Made by a program: the position numbers and the translations under genes
Source: UBA3206 sp964548855
Lineage (GTDB): Bacteria > Bacillota_I > Bacilli_A > Acholeplasmatales > Anaeroplasmataceae
Direction: 5' to 3'
NCBI GenBank assembly: GCA_964548855.1
Contig: CAZJSR010000002.1
Span: forward strand, 62,001-126,000
Length of the DNA: 64,000 nt
In this document: positions 1 through 7,836 of the stretch, in pieces
Layout of the letters: each line of letters opens with the position of its first letter
Position numbering within the stretch: position 1 is the first letter of the stretch
The notes under the pieces: model-generated
What the model was told of the DNA's origin: nothing
What the model saw: the letters and a program-made list of their open reading frames with translations, nothing else
The model's database searches: none

Positions 1-1
1 A

Positions 2-1288
2 GATCAAGAATTTTTAAAAGCCTTAGAAACTGATAAAGTATTTGTTTTATTAGATAAGAAAGATAAAATCAAGGAAATATCAACATCATTTATTGGTCTT
101 GCAGGCATTGATAATAAAAAAGAAGTATTAGGTATGAAATTCTTTGATTTTATTGAAAAGAATTTCAATCTTATTGCTTTAAACGATACAGAAATTAAAT
201 TATCTAGATTAAAAGAATATTTTAAAATGTATGCATCAGAAGCTAAAGAAGGAGATAAAGCTCAAAGAGAGTTTCTTATGACTAAAAAAGAAGGCGGTTC
301 ACCATTTGTTTTAAATTTTATGGATCTTGCGATTTTTACAGCTGAGAAATATTCTGGACATTTATTAATGGGAGATTTAGATTCAGGAACTAATTTATTA
401 AGTGCTCAAAGAGAATTAACAGATAAGAAAAATGAACTTGATAATATTAAAGGAAGATTCCAAGCATTATTATCTATTACAGACGAAGCTGTTTTCTTTT
501 ATGATTTAGATAAAAAATATATATGGGGAAATGATTCTTTAGTTAAAATGCTTAATTTAAATGGAAATACAATCGGAAGAAGTGAATTTGAGTCATATAT
601 TCATAAAGATGATTTACCTTTATATAATAAGACGATGTCAGATTTAACACAAAATAATCCTAATTATAGTGTAAAGTATAGATTTAAGACAGGTGCTAAC
701 TACGAATTCGTTCATGAGAAAGGAAAAAGAATTTTTTCAAGGGGCGAAAGTGATGAAATAGCAGGTACTATTGAATTAATAAGTTCTGAACATTATGAAC
801 GAAGTAATATGCCAATATTAGATTCAATTAAAGATGAAGCACAACTTCTTGCGGATGTTGATTCCTATTATCGTAATAGAGCTCAATTTATGGTTTTTAT
901 GTTTAGAATTTCTAATTTACCTGAAATAAATGAAAAATATGGAAGAAGCATTGGAAATATGGTTTTAGGTGAATATGTTAAAACTATAAAGGAAAAATTA
1001 ATTAATGATAATTTATTATATCGTATAAGTGGTCTTGATTTTGTTGGTATAATATCTGATGGAAGAAAGATGAATTTATTAAAGACAGGACTTGAACGTC
1101 AAGTGTTTACACATGTTACAATGAATTATGGAAACATGGCAATTGATATTGAAGCTAACTTTGGTGTTGGATATAGTACAGATGATAATAACGCCAAGGG
1201 CCTTATAAAAGGATGTTTTAATGCTGTCAATACATCATGCCTACCTGCAGTAAATACAAACTATATGTTTGTAAGGGACATAAGATAA
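2..1288 (+). CDS. PAS / degenerate GGDEF protein (5' end outside window)
   Basis: The frame is open from the first bases of the window, so the true start lies upstream. The visible first ~60 residues resemble a PAS fold, and a second PAS-like segment follows near residues 150-250 of the visible part (VFFYDLDKKYIWGND). The last ~160 residues look like a GGDEF domain, but the signature reads SGLDF where GGDEF is expected, so diguanylate cyclase activity is unlikely. A sensory or c-di-GMP-binding role is possible. No membrane segment is visible in this part. The stop overlaps the next gene's ATG (TAATG), which suggests translational coupling to the folate gene. Confidence 0.75.
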   Translation, partial: DQEFLKALETDKVFVLLDKKDKIKEISTSFIGLAGIDNKKEVLGMKFFDFIEKNFNLIALNDTEIKLSRLKEYFKMYASEAKEGDKAQREFLMTKKEGGSPFVLNFMDLAIFTAEKYSGHLLMGDLDSGTNLLSAQRELTDKKNELDNIKGRFQALLSITDEAVFFYDLDKKYIWGNDSLVKMLNLNGNTIGRSEFESYIHKDDLPLYNKTMSDLTQNNPNYSVKYRFKTGANYEFVHEKGKRIFSRGESDEIAGTIELISSEHYERSNMPILDSIKDEAQLLADVDSYYRNRAQFMVFMFRISNLPEINEKYGRSIGNMVLGEYVKTIKEKLINDNLLYRISGLDFVGIISDGRKMNLLKTGLERQVFTHVTMNYGNMAIDIEANFGVGYSTDDNNAKGLIKGCFNAVNTSCLPAVNTNYMFVRDIR

Positions 1289-1791
1289 TGGATAAAAAAG
1301 AATTAAGGAAAGAATTACTTGAAAAAAGGAAATATTTAAATGATGTATCATCTTTGCTTATTTTAGATTTAATTAATAGTGAAGTATTAGACAAATATCA
1401 TAATATAGGAATATATTATCCTCTTAAGGGTGAAATAAATATACTTCCTATTATGGATTATTTTAAGGATAAAAAATTCTATTTTCCTAAAACAATAGGA
1501 AATGATATTCAGTTTTATCAAAATACTAATAAATTTAAAAAAGGTCCTTTTAATGTAATGGAACCAGTATCAAATGTTGTAGTTTCAAGGGATTCGATTG
1601 ATGTTTTTATTATTCCATGTGTTGGAATAACTAAAGATAATAAAAGAGTTGGATATGGAAAAGGATATTATGATAGATATCTAGATTCATATAAAGGATT
1701 TAAGATAGCGCTTAATTATAAAGAATTGTCAAATTTAGATTTTAATGCTGATAAATATGATGTTAAGTTAGATTATGTATTGGTAAGGTGA
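1288..1791 (+). CDS. 5-formyltetrahydrofolate cyclo-ligase
   Basis: This 167-residue protein would convert 5-formyl-THF to 5,10-methenyl-THF using ATP in the cytoplasm. The family hallmark VGYGKGYYDRYLD lies near the C-terminus, and the N-terminal KKELRKELLEKRK is the usual basic start that leads to the ATP site. I chose the ATG at 1288 rather than the in-frame ATG 51 bases upstream, because the upstream extension runs back over the previous gene and matches nothing in the family. The protein is slightly shorter than the usual 180-200 residues. It sits in a tight run with ispD and ispF. Confidence 0.9.
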   Translation: MDKKELRKELLEKRKYLNDVSSLLILDLINSEVLDKYHNIGIYYPLKGEINILPIMDYFKDKKFYFPKTIGNDIQFYQNTNKFKKGPFNVMEPVSNVVVSRDSIDVFIIPCVGITKDNKRVGYGKGYYDRYLDSYKGFKIALNYKELSNLDFNADKYDVKLDYVLVR

Positions 1792-1795
1792 GATA

Positions 1796-2443
1796 GTGTA
1801 TAGTGTAATTATTCCGATGGCTGGTAGTGGCAAAAGAGCTAAAGTATCAAAGAATAAAGCGTTATTAGAACTTAATGGAAAGCCGATGTTTATGTATTCT
1901 TATGAATTATTTAAATCTTATGGATTTGAAATAATTTTAGTATGTAAAGAACATGAAATAAATATTGTTAGAAGTTATGTTGATAGTAATACTAAAATAG
2001 TTCTTGGTTCTGATACTAGAGCTAAAAGTGTATATAATGGAATAAAAGTGGCGACTAGTGAATATGTTTTTATTCATGATGCCGCAAGACCATTTTTAAA
2101 TAGAAAAATAGTAGATGAATTACTAGAAACGATTAAGAATAATGATGCTGCTTTTGTTGCCATAACTCCAAAAGATACAATTAGAAACATTAATAATAAT
2201 GTTTTAAATAGAGAAACATTACTTATGGCTCAAACTCCTCAAGTAATGAAAAAAGATGATATTTTATATGCATATAACAAAGTATTTTTGGATAATGTAG
2301 AAATTACTGATGATATTCAAGCATTAGAACTATATACTAATATTAAAGCGAAAGTTGTTTATGGAGATGATATGAATTTTAAAGTAACTACTCCATACGA
2401 TGTAAAAATTGCGTCTTATTTAGCTAAGGAGAATTTTAAATGA
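1796..2443 (+). CDS. ispD: 2-C-methyl-D-erythritol 4-phosphate cytidylyltransferase
   Basis: IspD adds CMP to methylerythritol phosphate in the non-mevalonate isoprenoid pathway. The N-terminus shows the nucleotide-binding loop PMAGSGKRAKVSKNKALLEL and a GKPMF motif. HDAARPFL, TPQ and TDD follow at the positions expected for the family. The length (215) is slightly short of the usual ~230. The start is GTG at 1796, four bases after the previous stop, with AAGGTGAG just upstream as ribosome binding site; the next in-frame ATG would cut into the nucleotide loop. The gene overlaps ispF by four bases (ATGA), so translation is probably coupled. Confidence 0.95.
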   Translation: MYSVIIPMAGSGKRAKVSKNKALLELNGKPMFMYSYELFKSYGFEIILVCKEHEINIVRSYVDSNTKIVLGSDTRAKSVYNGIKVATSEYVFIHDAARPFLNRKIVDELLETIKNNDAAFVAITPKDTIRNINNNVLNRETLLMAQTPQVMKKDDILYAYNKVFLDNVEITDDIQALELYTNIKAKVVYGDDMNFKVTTPYDVKIASYLAKENFK

Positions 2444-2922
2444 TAAGAATTGGTCATGCATGGGACACTCATAAATTAGTGAGTGGTAGAAAACTTTATT
2501 TAGGTGGATTATTAATTCCTTCAGATGTAGGTCTATTAGGTCATAGTGATGCGGATGTTGTTTTACATGCTATCGCAGAATCGTTACTTGGATCTCTTGC
2601 GTTAGGTGACTTAGGAATGCATTTTTCTGATAAGGATGAGAAGAATAAAGATATTAATTCTAAAGTTATTCTAAATTACTGCCATAATTTGATAAAAGAA
2701 AAAGGTTATCATATTGTTAATATTGACTTGACTATTTACAGTGAGTTTATTAAAATATCACCGTTAAGAGATAAAATTAGAGAATCTATTTCTAATATTT
2801 TAAATCTTGATATTAGTTTTATTTCAGTAAAAGCTACAACATATGAAAAAATGGGCTTTATTGGAAGAGGAGAAGCAATTGCAGCGGAGTCTGTTTGTTT
2901 GGTGGGTGATAGTCATGAATAA
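2440..2922 (+). CDS. ispF: 2-C-methyl-D-erythritol 2,4-cyclodiphosphate synthase
   Basis: IspF cyclises CDP-methylerythritol 2-phosphate to MEcPP and releases CMP. The metal-binding start RIGHAWDTHKL supplies the Asp and His ligands (Asp9, His11). GHSDADVVLHA and the GDLGMHFSD stretch complete the active site, and the C-terminal KATTYEKMGFIGRGEAIA matches the family end. The length (160) is typical. It follows ispD with an ATGA overlap and overlaps the DUF368 gene by 8 bases. Together ispD and ispF cover two consecutive-type steps of the MEP pathway; ispE is not in the window. Confidence 0.96.
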   Translation: MIRIGHAWDTHKLVSGRKLYLGGLLIPSDVGLLGHSDADVVLHAIAESLLGSLALGDLGMHFSDKDEKNKDINSKVILNYCHNLIKEKGYHIVNIDLTIYSEFIKISPLRDKIRESISNILNLDISFISVKATTYEKMGFIGRGEAIAAESVCLVGDSHE

Positions 2923-3832
2923 AATATTAGATATAATAAAAGGTTTTTTTATAGGTATTGCGAATGTAATTCCTGGTTTTTCAGGAGGTACAATGGCTAT
3001 TATATTAAAAATATATGATAGATTAATTAGTGGGCTAAGTAATATTTTAAAACAGCCTTTAAAGGTTATAAAAGATTTATGGGCGGTTGCGCTTGGACTT
3101 TGTCTTGGAATTGTATTTTCAATATTTACAGTTGTTTTACTGTTAAATAAATTTCCAATCCCTACAACGTTATTCTTTGTGGGATTAATTTTAGGGTCAA
3201 TTCCATCAATTTATAAAGAAGCAAATTCAAATAATACAAGTAAGATTAATTACTTATGGATGTTTTTAGCGATAATTTTTATGATAGCTTTACCATTTAT
3301 TAATTTTGGTGAGACTTCACAATCATTAAGTGCAATGAAGATTATTATTATATTCTTTATGGGGCTTATAGCCGCGGCTACTATGGTAATACCTGGTGTT
3401 TCTGGGTCTCTTACCTTAATGGCATTAGGTTATTATACTTTCATTATGACAAGTATTAAGACTCTAATTGATAAGTTTATTCATTTTGATTTTAGTGCAA
3501 TGAAAGATCCATTTATAATAACTTTAGTATTTGGAATTGGTTGTGTACTTGGTATTTTCTTTATTGCAAAATTAATTAATATGGCAATAAAGAAAAATAA
3601 AACATGCGTTTATTTTATTATATTAGGTTTATTAATAGGATCGCCTGTCTCTATTTTATATAAGGTAATGACATCAAGTGAATATACTATTAATTATGCT
3701 AGTGTATGGATGTGGATAATTGGAGTGGTATTATTAATTATAGGTACATCAGTTCCAATTGTGCTTGAAAATTATGTTAATAAAAAAGAAAAAAATATAG
3801 AAGAGATAAATACTATAAGTGAGACTGAATAG
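2915..3832 (+). CDS. popT: DUF368 membrane protein, probable polyprenyl-phosphate transporter
   Basis: A 305-residue protein with about eight to nine hydrophobic segments. Two related motifs, ANVIPGFSGGTMAI near residue 16 and MVIPGVSGSLTLMALG near residue 158, form the internal repeat that marks the DUF368 family. Work on the family (PopT) assigns it to returning undecaprenyl phosphate across the membrane for wall polymer synthesis. I start it at ATG 2915 behind GGTGGGTGATAG; an upstream in-frame ATG lies deep inside ispF and is not used. Being the last gene of an ispD-ispF run fits a role with isoprenoid lipid carriers. The symbol rests on family membership only. Confidence 0.85.
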   Translation: MNKILDIIKGFFIGIANVIPGFSGGTMAIILKIYDRLISGLSNILKQPLKVIKDLWAVALGLCLGIVFSIFTVVLLLNKFPIPTTLFFVGLILGSIPSIYKEANSNNTSKINYLWMFLAIIFMIALPFINFGETSQSLSAMKIIIIFFMGLIAAATMVIPGVSGSLTLMALGYYTFIMTSIKTLIDKFIHFDFSAMKDPFIITLVFGIGCVLGIFFIAKLINMAIKKNKTCVYFIILGLLIGSPVSILYKVMTSSEYTINYASVWMWIIGVVLLIIGTSVPIVLENYVNKKEKNIEEINTISETE

Positions 3833-3858
3833 AGTGTCTAAGATACTCTATTTTTTTT
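3828..3858 (+). terminator. Rho-independent terminator after DUF368 gene
   Basis: An eight-base stem, AATAGAGT with ACTCTATT, closes a nine-base loop and is followed by a run of T. The left arm overlaps the stop codon of the DUF368 gene. It should end the ispD-ispF transcript. Confidence 0.85.
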
Positions 3859-3998
3859 GCCATTTTTTCCTAAAAAAAATTGTCTAAAATACTATAATTT
3901 GAATTTAATATTTAATTATTAATCTTATTTATTAGAAATGATATTCATAAATAATGCTTGAATGTGTTTAAGATAAATATATCTATATTACTAGTATA

Positions 3999-4031
3999 TA
4001 TGACATGCATAAAAAGAAGATATATGTCATA
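3999..4031. repeat. Inverted repeat upstream of yunC
   Basis: Arms TATGACAT (3999-4006) and ATGTCATA (4024-4031) are separated by 17 bases, ending 18 bases before the yunC start. It could be an operator or a leader hairpin. In DNA this AT-rich an eight-base arm can arise by chance. Confidence 0.3.
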
Positions 4032-4049
4032 AATATTATTGGTGATATA

Positions 4050-4358
4050 ATGGATTTCGTAAAAAAAGATATTTTAGTTGATAATAAGGAATTTTGGACA
4101 CTTGAGGTGAAATTAGCAAAAACAACTCTAATTATGGTGGGAAATAATAAAGGATTTATAATGTGTGGTGCATTAAATGTTTCTATTTATAATACCGAAA
4201 GAATGAAAGAAAGAAAAGTAATATGTGCAAATGTTCTTGGAGTAAAAAGTGTAGAGGATATGTTAGACGGATATATTAATGACTCAACATTAGAAGCATA
4301 TAAAATAGGAATTAGACAAGGTATGAGTGTACGTGAAGCCTTATCGTTATTATCTTAA
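4050..4358 (+). CDS. yunC: DUF1805 protein, YunC-like
   Basis: A 102-residue protein whose sequence follows Bacillus YunC closely: GNNKGFIMCGALNV, the VLGVKSVEDMLDG stretch and a C-terminal GIRQGMSVREALSLL. The family's biochemical role is not established. I use the ATG at 4050, which has GGTGAT just upstream and gives the family's normal length; an in-frame ATG at 4005 would add a lysine-rich extension without support. The next gene, yunB, overlaps its end, and yunB and yunC are also neighbours in Bacillus, which strengthens both calls. Confidence 0.85.
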   Translation: MDFVKKDILVDNKEFWTLEVKLAKTTLIMVGNNKGFIMCGALNVSIYNTERMKERKVICANVLGVKSVEDMLDGYINDSTLEAYKIGIRQGMSVREALSLLS

Positions 4359-4968
4359 GAAAAAATGGTTGTGGATATTTATAATTCTAGGAGGCTTTCT
4401 TATTAGAATGTCTATAGGATATTTTGGTGATGCGATAAAACTTTATACAATACAAGTATCAAATGAGTATGCATCTGAAATAATCGAAGATGTGCTTAAA
4501 AGTGATTTGTTAGAAGTAATCGAAGAAGGTAGTATGATGAGTCAAATATTGAATTCTGAAGGTGATGTTGTATACTCTTATTTAGATACATATAAGGTAA
4601 ATAAAATAAGGGGGATGGCTCAAAATAAAATAATAGATGCCATACATACTATAGAAAATCAAAAGGGATTTCAAAAAGTAGATATTCCTTTTGGTTATTT
4701 TTTTTCAAGGAATATGTTTTTATCAGATGGTATAAAGGTACCTATAAATTTAGATGTTGTAGGAAGCCATAGTGTAGATATAAGTGTTTTAGCTACTCCA
4801 TATGGCATAAATAGTAGTGTTGTTGAGATTTTTTTAGATGTAACTATAAATGTACAAATAACAATCCCTTTTCAAGAAGAAGCAATTGTTTGTAAGCAAA
4901 GTATTCCCCTTTCAGTTGAAATAATAAATAGTGATGTACCAGAGTATTATTTTAATAAAACAGGATAG
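4327..4968 (+). CDS. yunB: Sporulation protein YunB-like
   Basis: A 213-residue protein with one N-terminal membrane segment (about residues 13-30, KKWLWIFIILGGFLIRM) and a large soluble part, probably outside the cytoplasmic membrane. Segments such as IDAIHTIENQKGF, VDIPFGYFFSRNMFLSDG and the VTINVQITIPF stretch resemble the YunB family. In Bacillus subtilis yunB is expressed in the mother cell during sporulation. The start is a GTG at 4327; GTG at 4333 is an equally possible start. It overlaps yunC by 32 bases. No mother-cell sigma promoter could be recognised with confidence. Confidence 0.75.
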   Translation: MYVKPYRYYLKKKWLWIFIILGGFLIRMSIGYFGDAIKLYTIQVSNEYASEIIEDVLKSDLLEVIEEGSMMSQILNSEGDVVYSYLDTYKVNKIRGMAQNKIIDAIHTIENQKGFQKVDIPFGYFFSRNMFLSDGIKVPINLDVVGSHSVDISVLATPYGINSSVVEIFLDVTINVQITIPFQEEAIVCKQSIPLSVEIINSDVPEYYFNKTG

Positions 4969-4988
4969 GTGGTATAATAAAATAATAT

Positions 4989-5017
4989 TTGTTAGTTTTT
5001 ATAACTTATGCTATAAT
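4989..5017 (+). promoter_or_regulatory. Sigma-A type promoter for yutD operon
   Basis: The -35 box TTGTTA (4989-4994) and -10 box TATAAT (5012-5017) are 17 bases apart, with the extended -10 TG at 5009-5010. The predicted transcript starts about 50 bases before the yutD start. Confidence 0.75.
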
Positions 5018-5071
5018 TGATACGTATTTGATACACGAAAGGGTGTGAGTTCGAGTTTTATCTCGAGTGTT

Positions 5072-5716
5072 ATGGTAATAAAGACTACAAAAGGATATTT
5101 CGAAGTAATAAAAAATGTAAGAGATGCCCTTAATATTGAACTATTTCAAAATAAATATTTAGAAGAATATTTTGATTCTTATTTATATATTGTTGGTGAT
5201 ATTGCTTCAAATACATTAAGACTTAAAGGTTTTAGTGTTAATCCAGGTAAAGAAAATTACTATAAGAATATACCAGATTATTTATGTGAATCATGTGCAT
5301 ATAGAGGAGCTTATTATATATTAAAAAGATTAAATGAATCCGAGTATAATAATTTATTAGAAAAATATGCTAAGAATCCTAATTTAAATATAACAGTAGG
5401 AGAACCTCAAGGTTTTGTGATAGAGAAGAAACCATTTGATAAAGAACAACTAAATTTAGAATCATCTGAACCAAGAAGTCCACATATTGTTCTTGATATG
5501 AATAGAATTAATACTATTAAAACAAGACAATTACCAGATGAATTAAGAGATGATCCTAAAACTGTTGAAAGATATAATAGAGAAGCAAAAGGAAATCAAA
5601 TTAAGAAGAATATTCAAAAGCCTCAATCTCAAAACCAATCTCAAAATCAAAAAAATAATAAAAAGGCTTTTAATAAAGACCAAAATAGAAAAGCTTTTAC
5701 TAATAACAAAAAATAG
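5072..5716 (+). CDS. yutD: YutD-like protein (DUF1027) with charged C-terminal tail
   Basis: Residues 1-100 match the YutD family: VIKTTKGYFEVIKN, YIVGDIASNTLRLKGF and a Cys-containing segment CESCAYRGAYYILKR. Beyond residue ~150 the protein becomes a low-complexity Gln/Asn/Lys-rich tail (NQSQNQSQNQKNNKK) that Bacillus YutD lacks. Function is unknown. I start at ATG 5072, where the family begins; an in-frame GTG at 5045 has AAAGGG directly in front but too close to serve it. TCGAG...CTCGA arms just upstream of the ATG could form a small hairpin. A promoter precedes the gene and the NifU-like gene follows after 8 bases. Confidence 0.75.
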   Translation: MVIKTTKGYFEVIKNVRDALNIELFQNKYLEEYFDSYLYIVGDIASNTLRLKGFSVNPGKENYYKNIPDYLCESCAYRGAYYILKRLNESEYNNLLEKYAKNPNLNITVGEPQGFVIEKKPFDKEQLNLESSEPRSPHIVLDMNRINTIKTRQLPDELRDDPKTVERYNREAKGNQIKKNIQKPQSQNQSQNQKNNKKAFNKDQNRKAFTNNKK

Positions 5717-5724
5717 GTGACATT

Positions 5725-5988
5725 ATGAATACAATTGAACAAATAAAAAATATTATCGGAAAAATTCGTCCATATCTTAATAGTGAAGGTGGAGATTTAG
5801 AATTTTTAGGATACAAAGATGGAATTGTCTATGTTAGAATGCTTGGTGCATGTGCTGACTGTGGAATGCTTGATATGACATTAACTGATGGAATTGAATC
5901 TATGTTAAAAGAAGAAATTCCTGCTGTAGTAGGTGTTAAAAATATATTAGATTTAGAAGATCCGATATTAGCGGATTTAGAGAAATAG
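5725..5988 (+). CDS. NifU-like (Nfu) iron-sulfur scaffold protein
   Basis: This 87-residue protein is a single Nfu domain. It carries the Cys-x-x-Cys pair (CADC) in MLGACADCGMLDMTLTDGI that binds or transfers a [4Fe-4S] cluster, after the typical IRPYLNSEGGDLEFLGY start. The length equals the single-domain form of Bacillus (YutI). It lies between yutD and pgi with very short gaps, so it is probably cotranscribed from the promoter at 4989. No other Fe-S assembly genes are in the window. Confidence 0.93.
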   Translation: MNTIEQIKNIIGKIRPYLNSEGGDLEFLGYKDGIVYVRMLGACADCGMLDMTLTDGIESMLKEEIPAVVGVKNILDLEDPILADLEK

Positions 5989-5997
5989 GATATAATT

Positions 5998-7305
5998 ATG
6001 AAAATAGATTTTAAATATACTGAAGAATTTTATAATGAAGAAGAGTATAGTTTTGCATATAGTAAGGCTTTAGAGTCAAATAATATTTTAAATGAAAAAA
6101 ATGGTCCTGGAAATGAATATTTAGGTTGGCTTGATCTTCCGTTTAATATTAACAAAGAAGAAATCAAACGAATAAAAGAATATGCTAAAGAAATAAAAGA
6201 AAACTCTAAAGCTTTAGTTGTAATAGGTATAGGTGGATCATATTTAGGAGCTAAAAGCGCAATTGAGATGTTATCAAATTATTTAGATAGACAAATAGAA
6301 ATAATATTTGTTGGAAACAATATGTCTTCTAGTTATATATATGAAGTAATAAATAAAGTTAAAGATATTGATTTTAGTGTAAATATTATTTCTAAATCAG
6401 GTTCTACAACAGAAACTAGTATTGCGACTAGATTATTTTTAGATTTGTTAAATAAGAAATATAAATCTAAAGCACATGAAAGAGTATATGCTACAACTGA
6501 TTCTTATAAAGGAATTTTAAATCAAATCTGTAAGAAGAAAAATATACGTATACTTGATATTCCTTCAAATATTGGAGGTAGATATAGTGTGCTAACATCA
6601 GTAGGTCTTCTTCCTATTTGTGTTGCAGGTTTTGATATTGATAAAATACTAGAAGGTGCAAGATGTGCATATAATGATACTAAAAAGACTGATAATGATG
6701 CGATTAGATATGCTTCTTTAAGATACTTGTTTTATAAGAAAGATTATAATATTGAAATATTGTCATGTTTTGAACCCAAACTTAGAGATTTTATCGAATG
6801 GTATAAACAATTATTTGCAGAGTCAGAGGGAAAAAATCATAAGGGATTATTCCCAACAGGCGCAATTTTTTCAACAGATCTTCATTCTATAGGTCAAATG
6901 ATTCAAGATGGTAATAGAAATATAATAGAAACTATTATCAATATTGAAAAACCTATGTATGATCTTAAAGTATGCGAAATGGAAGATAATTTAGATAATC
7001 TGGATTTTATATTAAATGAAAGTATTAATGAAATCAATAAAAAGGCTCTGAAAGCTACAGCTCTTGCTCATAAAGCTGGTGGAGTTCCTATTATAATTAT
7101 AAATATAGAAGAATTAAATGAATTTAATTATGGATATTTAGTTTATTTTTATATGTATACATGTGCACTTAGTGCATATTCATTAGATGTAAATCCATTT
7201 GATCAACCCGGTGTTGAATCATATAAGAAAAATATGTTTGCGTTAATTGGAAAGCCAGGATATGAAGATATTAAAGAAGAATTATTAAAAGGAATAGGTG
7301 AATAA
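5998..7305 (+). CDS. pgi: Glucose-6-phosphate isomerase
   Basis: Pgi interconverts glucose-6-phosphate and fructose-6-phosphate in glycolysis. The sugar-phosphate loops VVIGIGGSYLGAKSAIEML and ISKSGSTTETSIATRLF, the GGRYSVLTSVGLLP segment and the ESEGK motif with the catalytic Glu are all visible. The C-terminal region DVNPFDQPGVESYKKN carries the lysine that opens the ring. The length (435) fits the short Bacillota form. It starts 9 bases after the nifU-like stop and is followed after 2 bases by a small membrane protein. Confidence 0.97.
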   Translation: MKIDFKYTEEFYNEEEYSFAYSKALESNNILNEKNGPGNEYLGWLDLPFNINKEEIKRIKEYAKEIKENSKALVVIGIGGSYLGAKSAIEMLSNYLDRQIEIIFVGNNMSSSYIYEVINKVKDIDFSVNIISKSGSTTETSIATRLFLDLLNKKYKSKAHERVYATTDSYKGILNQICKKKNIRILDIPSNIGGRYSVLTSVGLLPICVAGFDIDKILEGARCAYNDTKKTDNDAIRYASLRYLFYKKDYNIEILSCFEPKLRDFIEWYKQLFAESEGKNHKGLFPTGAIFSTDLHSIGQMIQDGNRNIIETIINIEKPMYDLKVCEMEDNLDNLDFILNESINEINKKALKATALAHKAGGVPIIIINIEELNEFNYGYLVYFYMYTCALSAYSLDVNPFDQPGVESYKKNMFALIGKPGYEDIKEELLKGIGE

Positions 7306-7307
7306 TT

Positions 7308-7793
7308 ATGTTTTTAGTTTCAAGCGAAGGCGGATCTTTAGCAGTTGTTATAATATTGACATTGATTTCGTTATTAGTGTTTGGATTTAATTTGTTCTTT
7401 ATAATTAAATATATTGTAAAAGTATTTAAGGGAGATAATATAAAGGCTGAAAAAAATATTGCGTATGCAGGATATAGTGCGATATTAGCTATGATAGTAT
7501 TGTTTTTAGTATATTATTTATTCTCTACTATTGAATTATATCATGAGATAGAAGAAGTTACATATTATGGTTTGATTCTTCTTGTGGCTATAATTCCAGT
7601 AATTATTTTATTACTAATCTCAGATCTTAAGCAAATTAGTTGGATGAAAGGTTTATCTACATCAGAAAGAGAAACTTTAAATGTAGGACTTAAAGATAGA
7701 AAACCATTAGTATACGTAATGATTGTGTTATTATTAATAACTACGTCATTATTCGGACTTAATTTTGAAAAGTTTATTATTTATCTTATTTAA
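7308..7793 (+). CDS. Small four-helix membrane protein, unknown
   Basis: I do not recognise this 161-residue protein. It has four likely membrane helices at about residues 12-36, 53-73, 85-107 and 137-158, with a basic cytoplasmic loop between helices 3 and 4 (LKQISWMKGLSTSERETLNVGLKDRK). The start is the ATG two bases after pgi, with AGGTGAATAAT as a binding site overlapping the pgi end, so it is probably coupled to pgi. A terminator hairpin follows at once. Function cannot be inferred from the neighbours. Confidence 0.7.
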   Translation: MFLVSSEGGSLAVVIILTLISLLVFGFNLFFIIKYIVKVFKGDNIKAEKNIAYAGYSAILAMIVLFLVYYLFSTIELYHEIEEVTYYGLILLVAIIPVIILLLISDLKQISWMKGLSTSERETLNVGLKDRKPLVYVMIVLLLITTSLFGLNFEKFIIYLI

Positions 7794-7813
7794 GGGAGGC
7801 AATGCCTCCTTTT
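7792..7813 (+). terminator. Terminator after pgi operon
   Basis: GGAGGC (7795-7800), loop AAT, GCCTCC (7804-7809), then four T. The T tract is short but the stem is GC-rich for this genome. Confidence 0.75.
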
Positions 7814-7836
7814 AAGAATTATAAGGAAGTGATATT

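Noticed and set aside
1796..2443. Mycoplasma-like code with TGA as tryptophan
   Set aside because: ispD and tsaD end with TGA at exactly the family length, and all conserved Trp positions are TGG.
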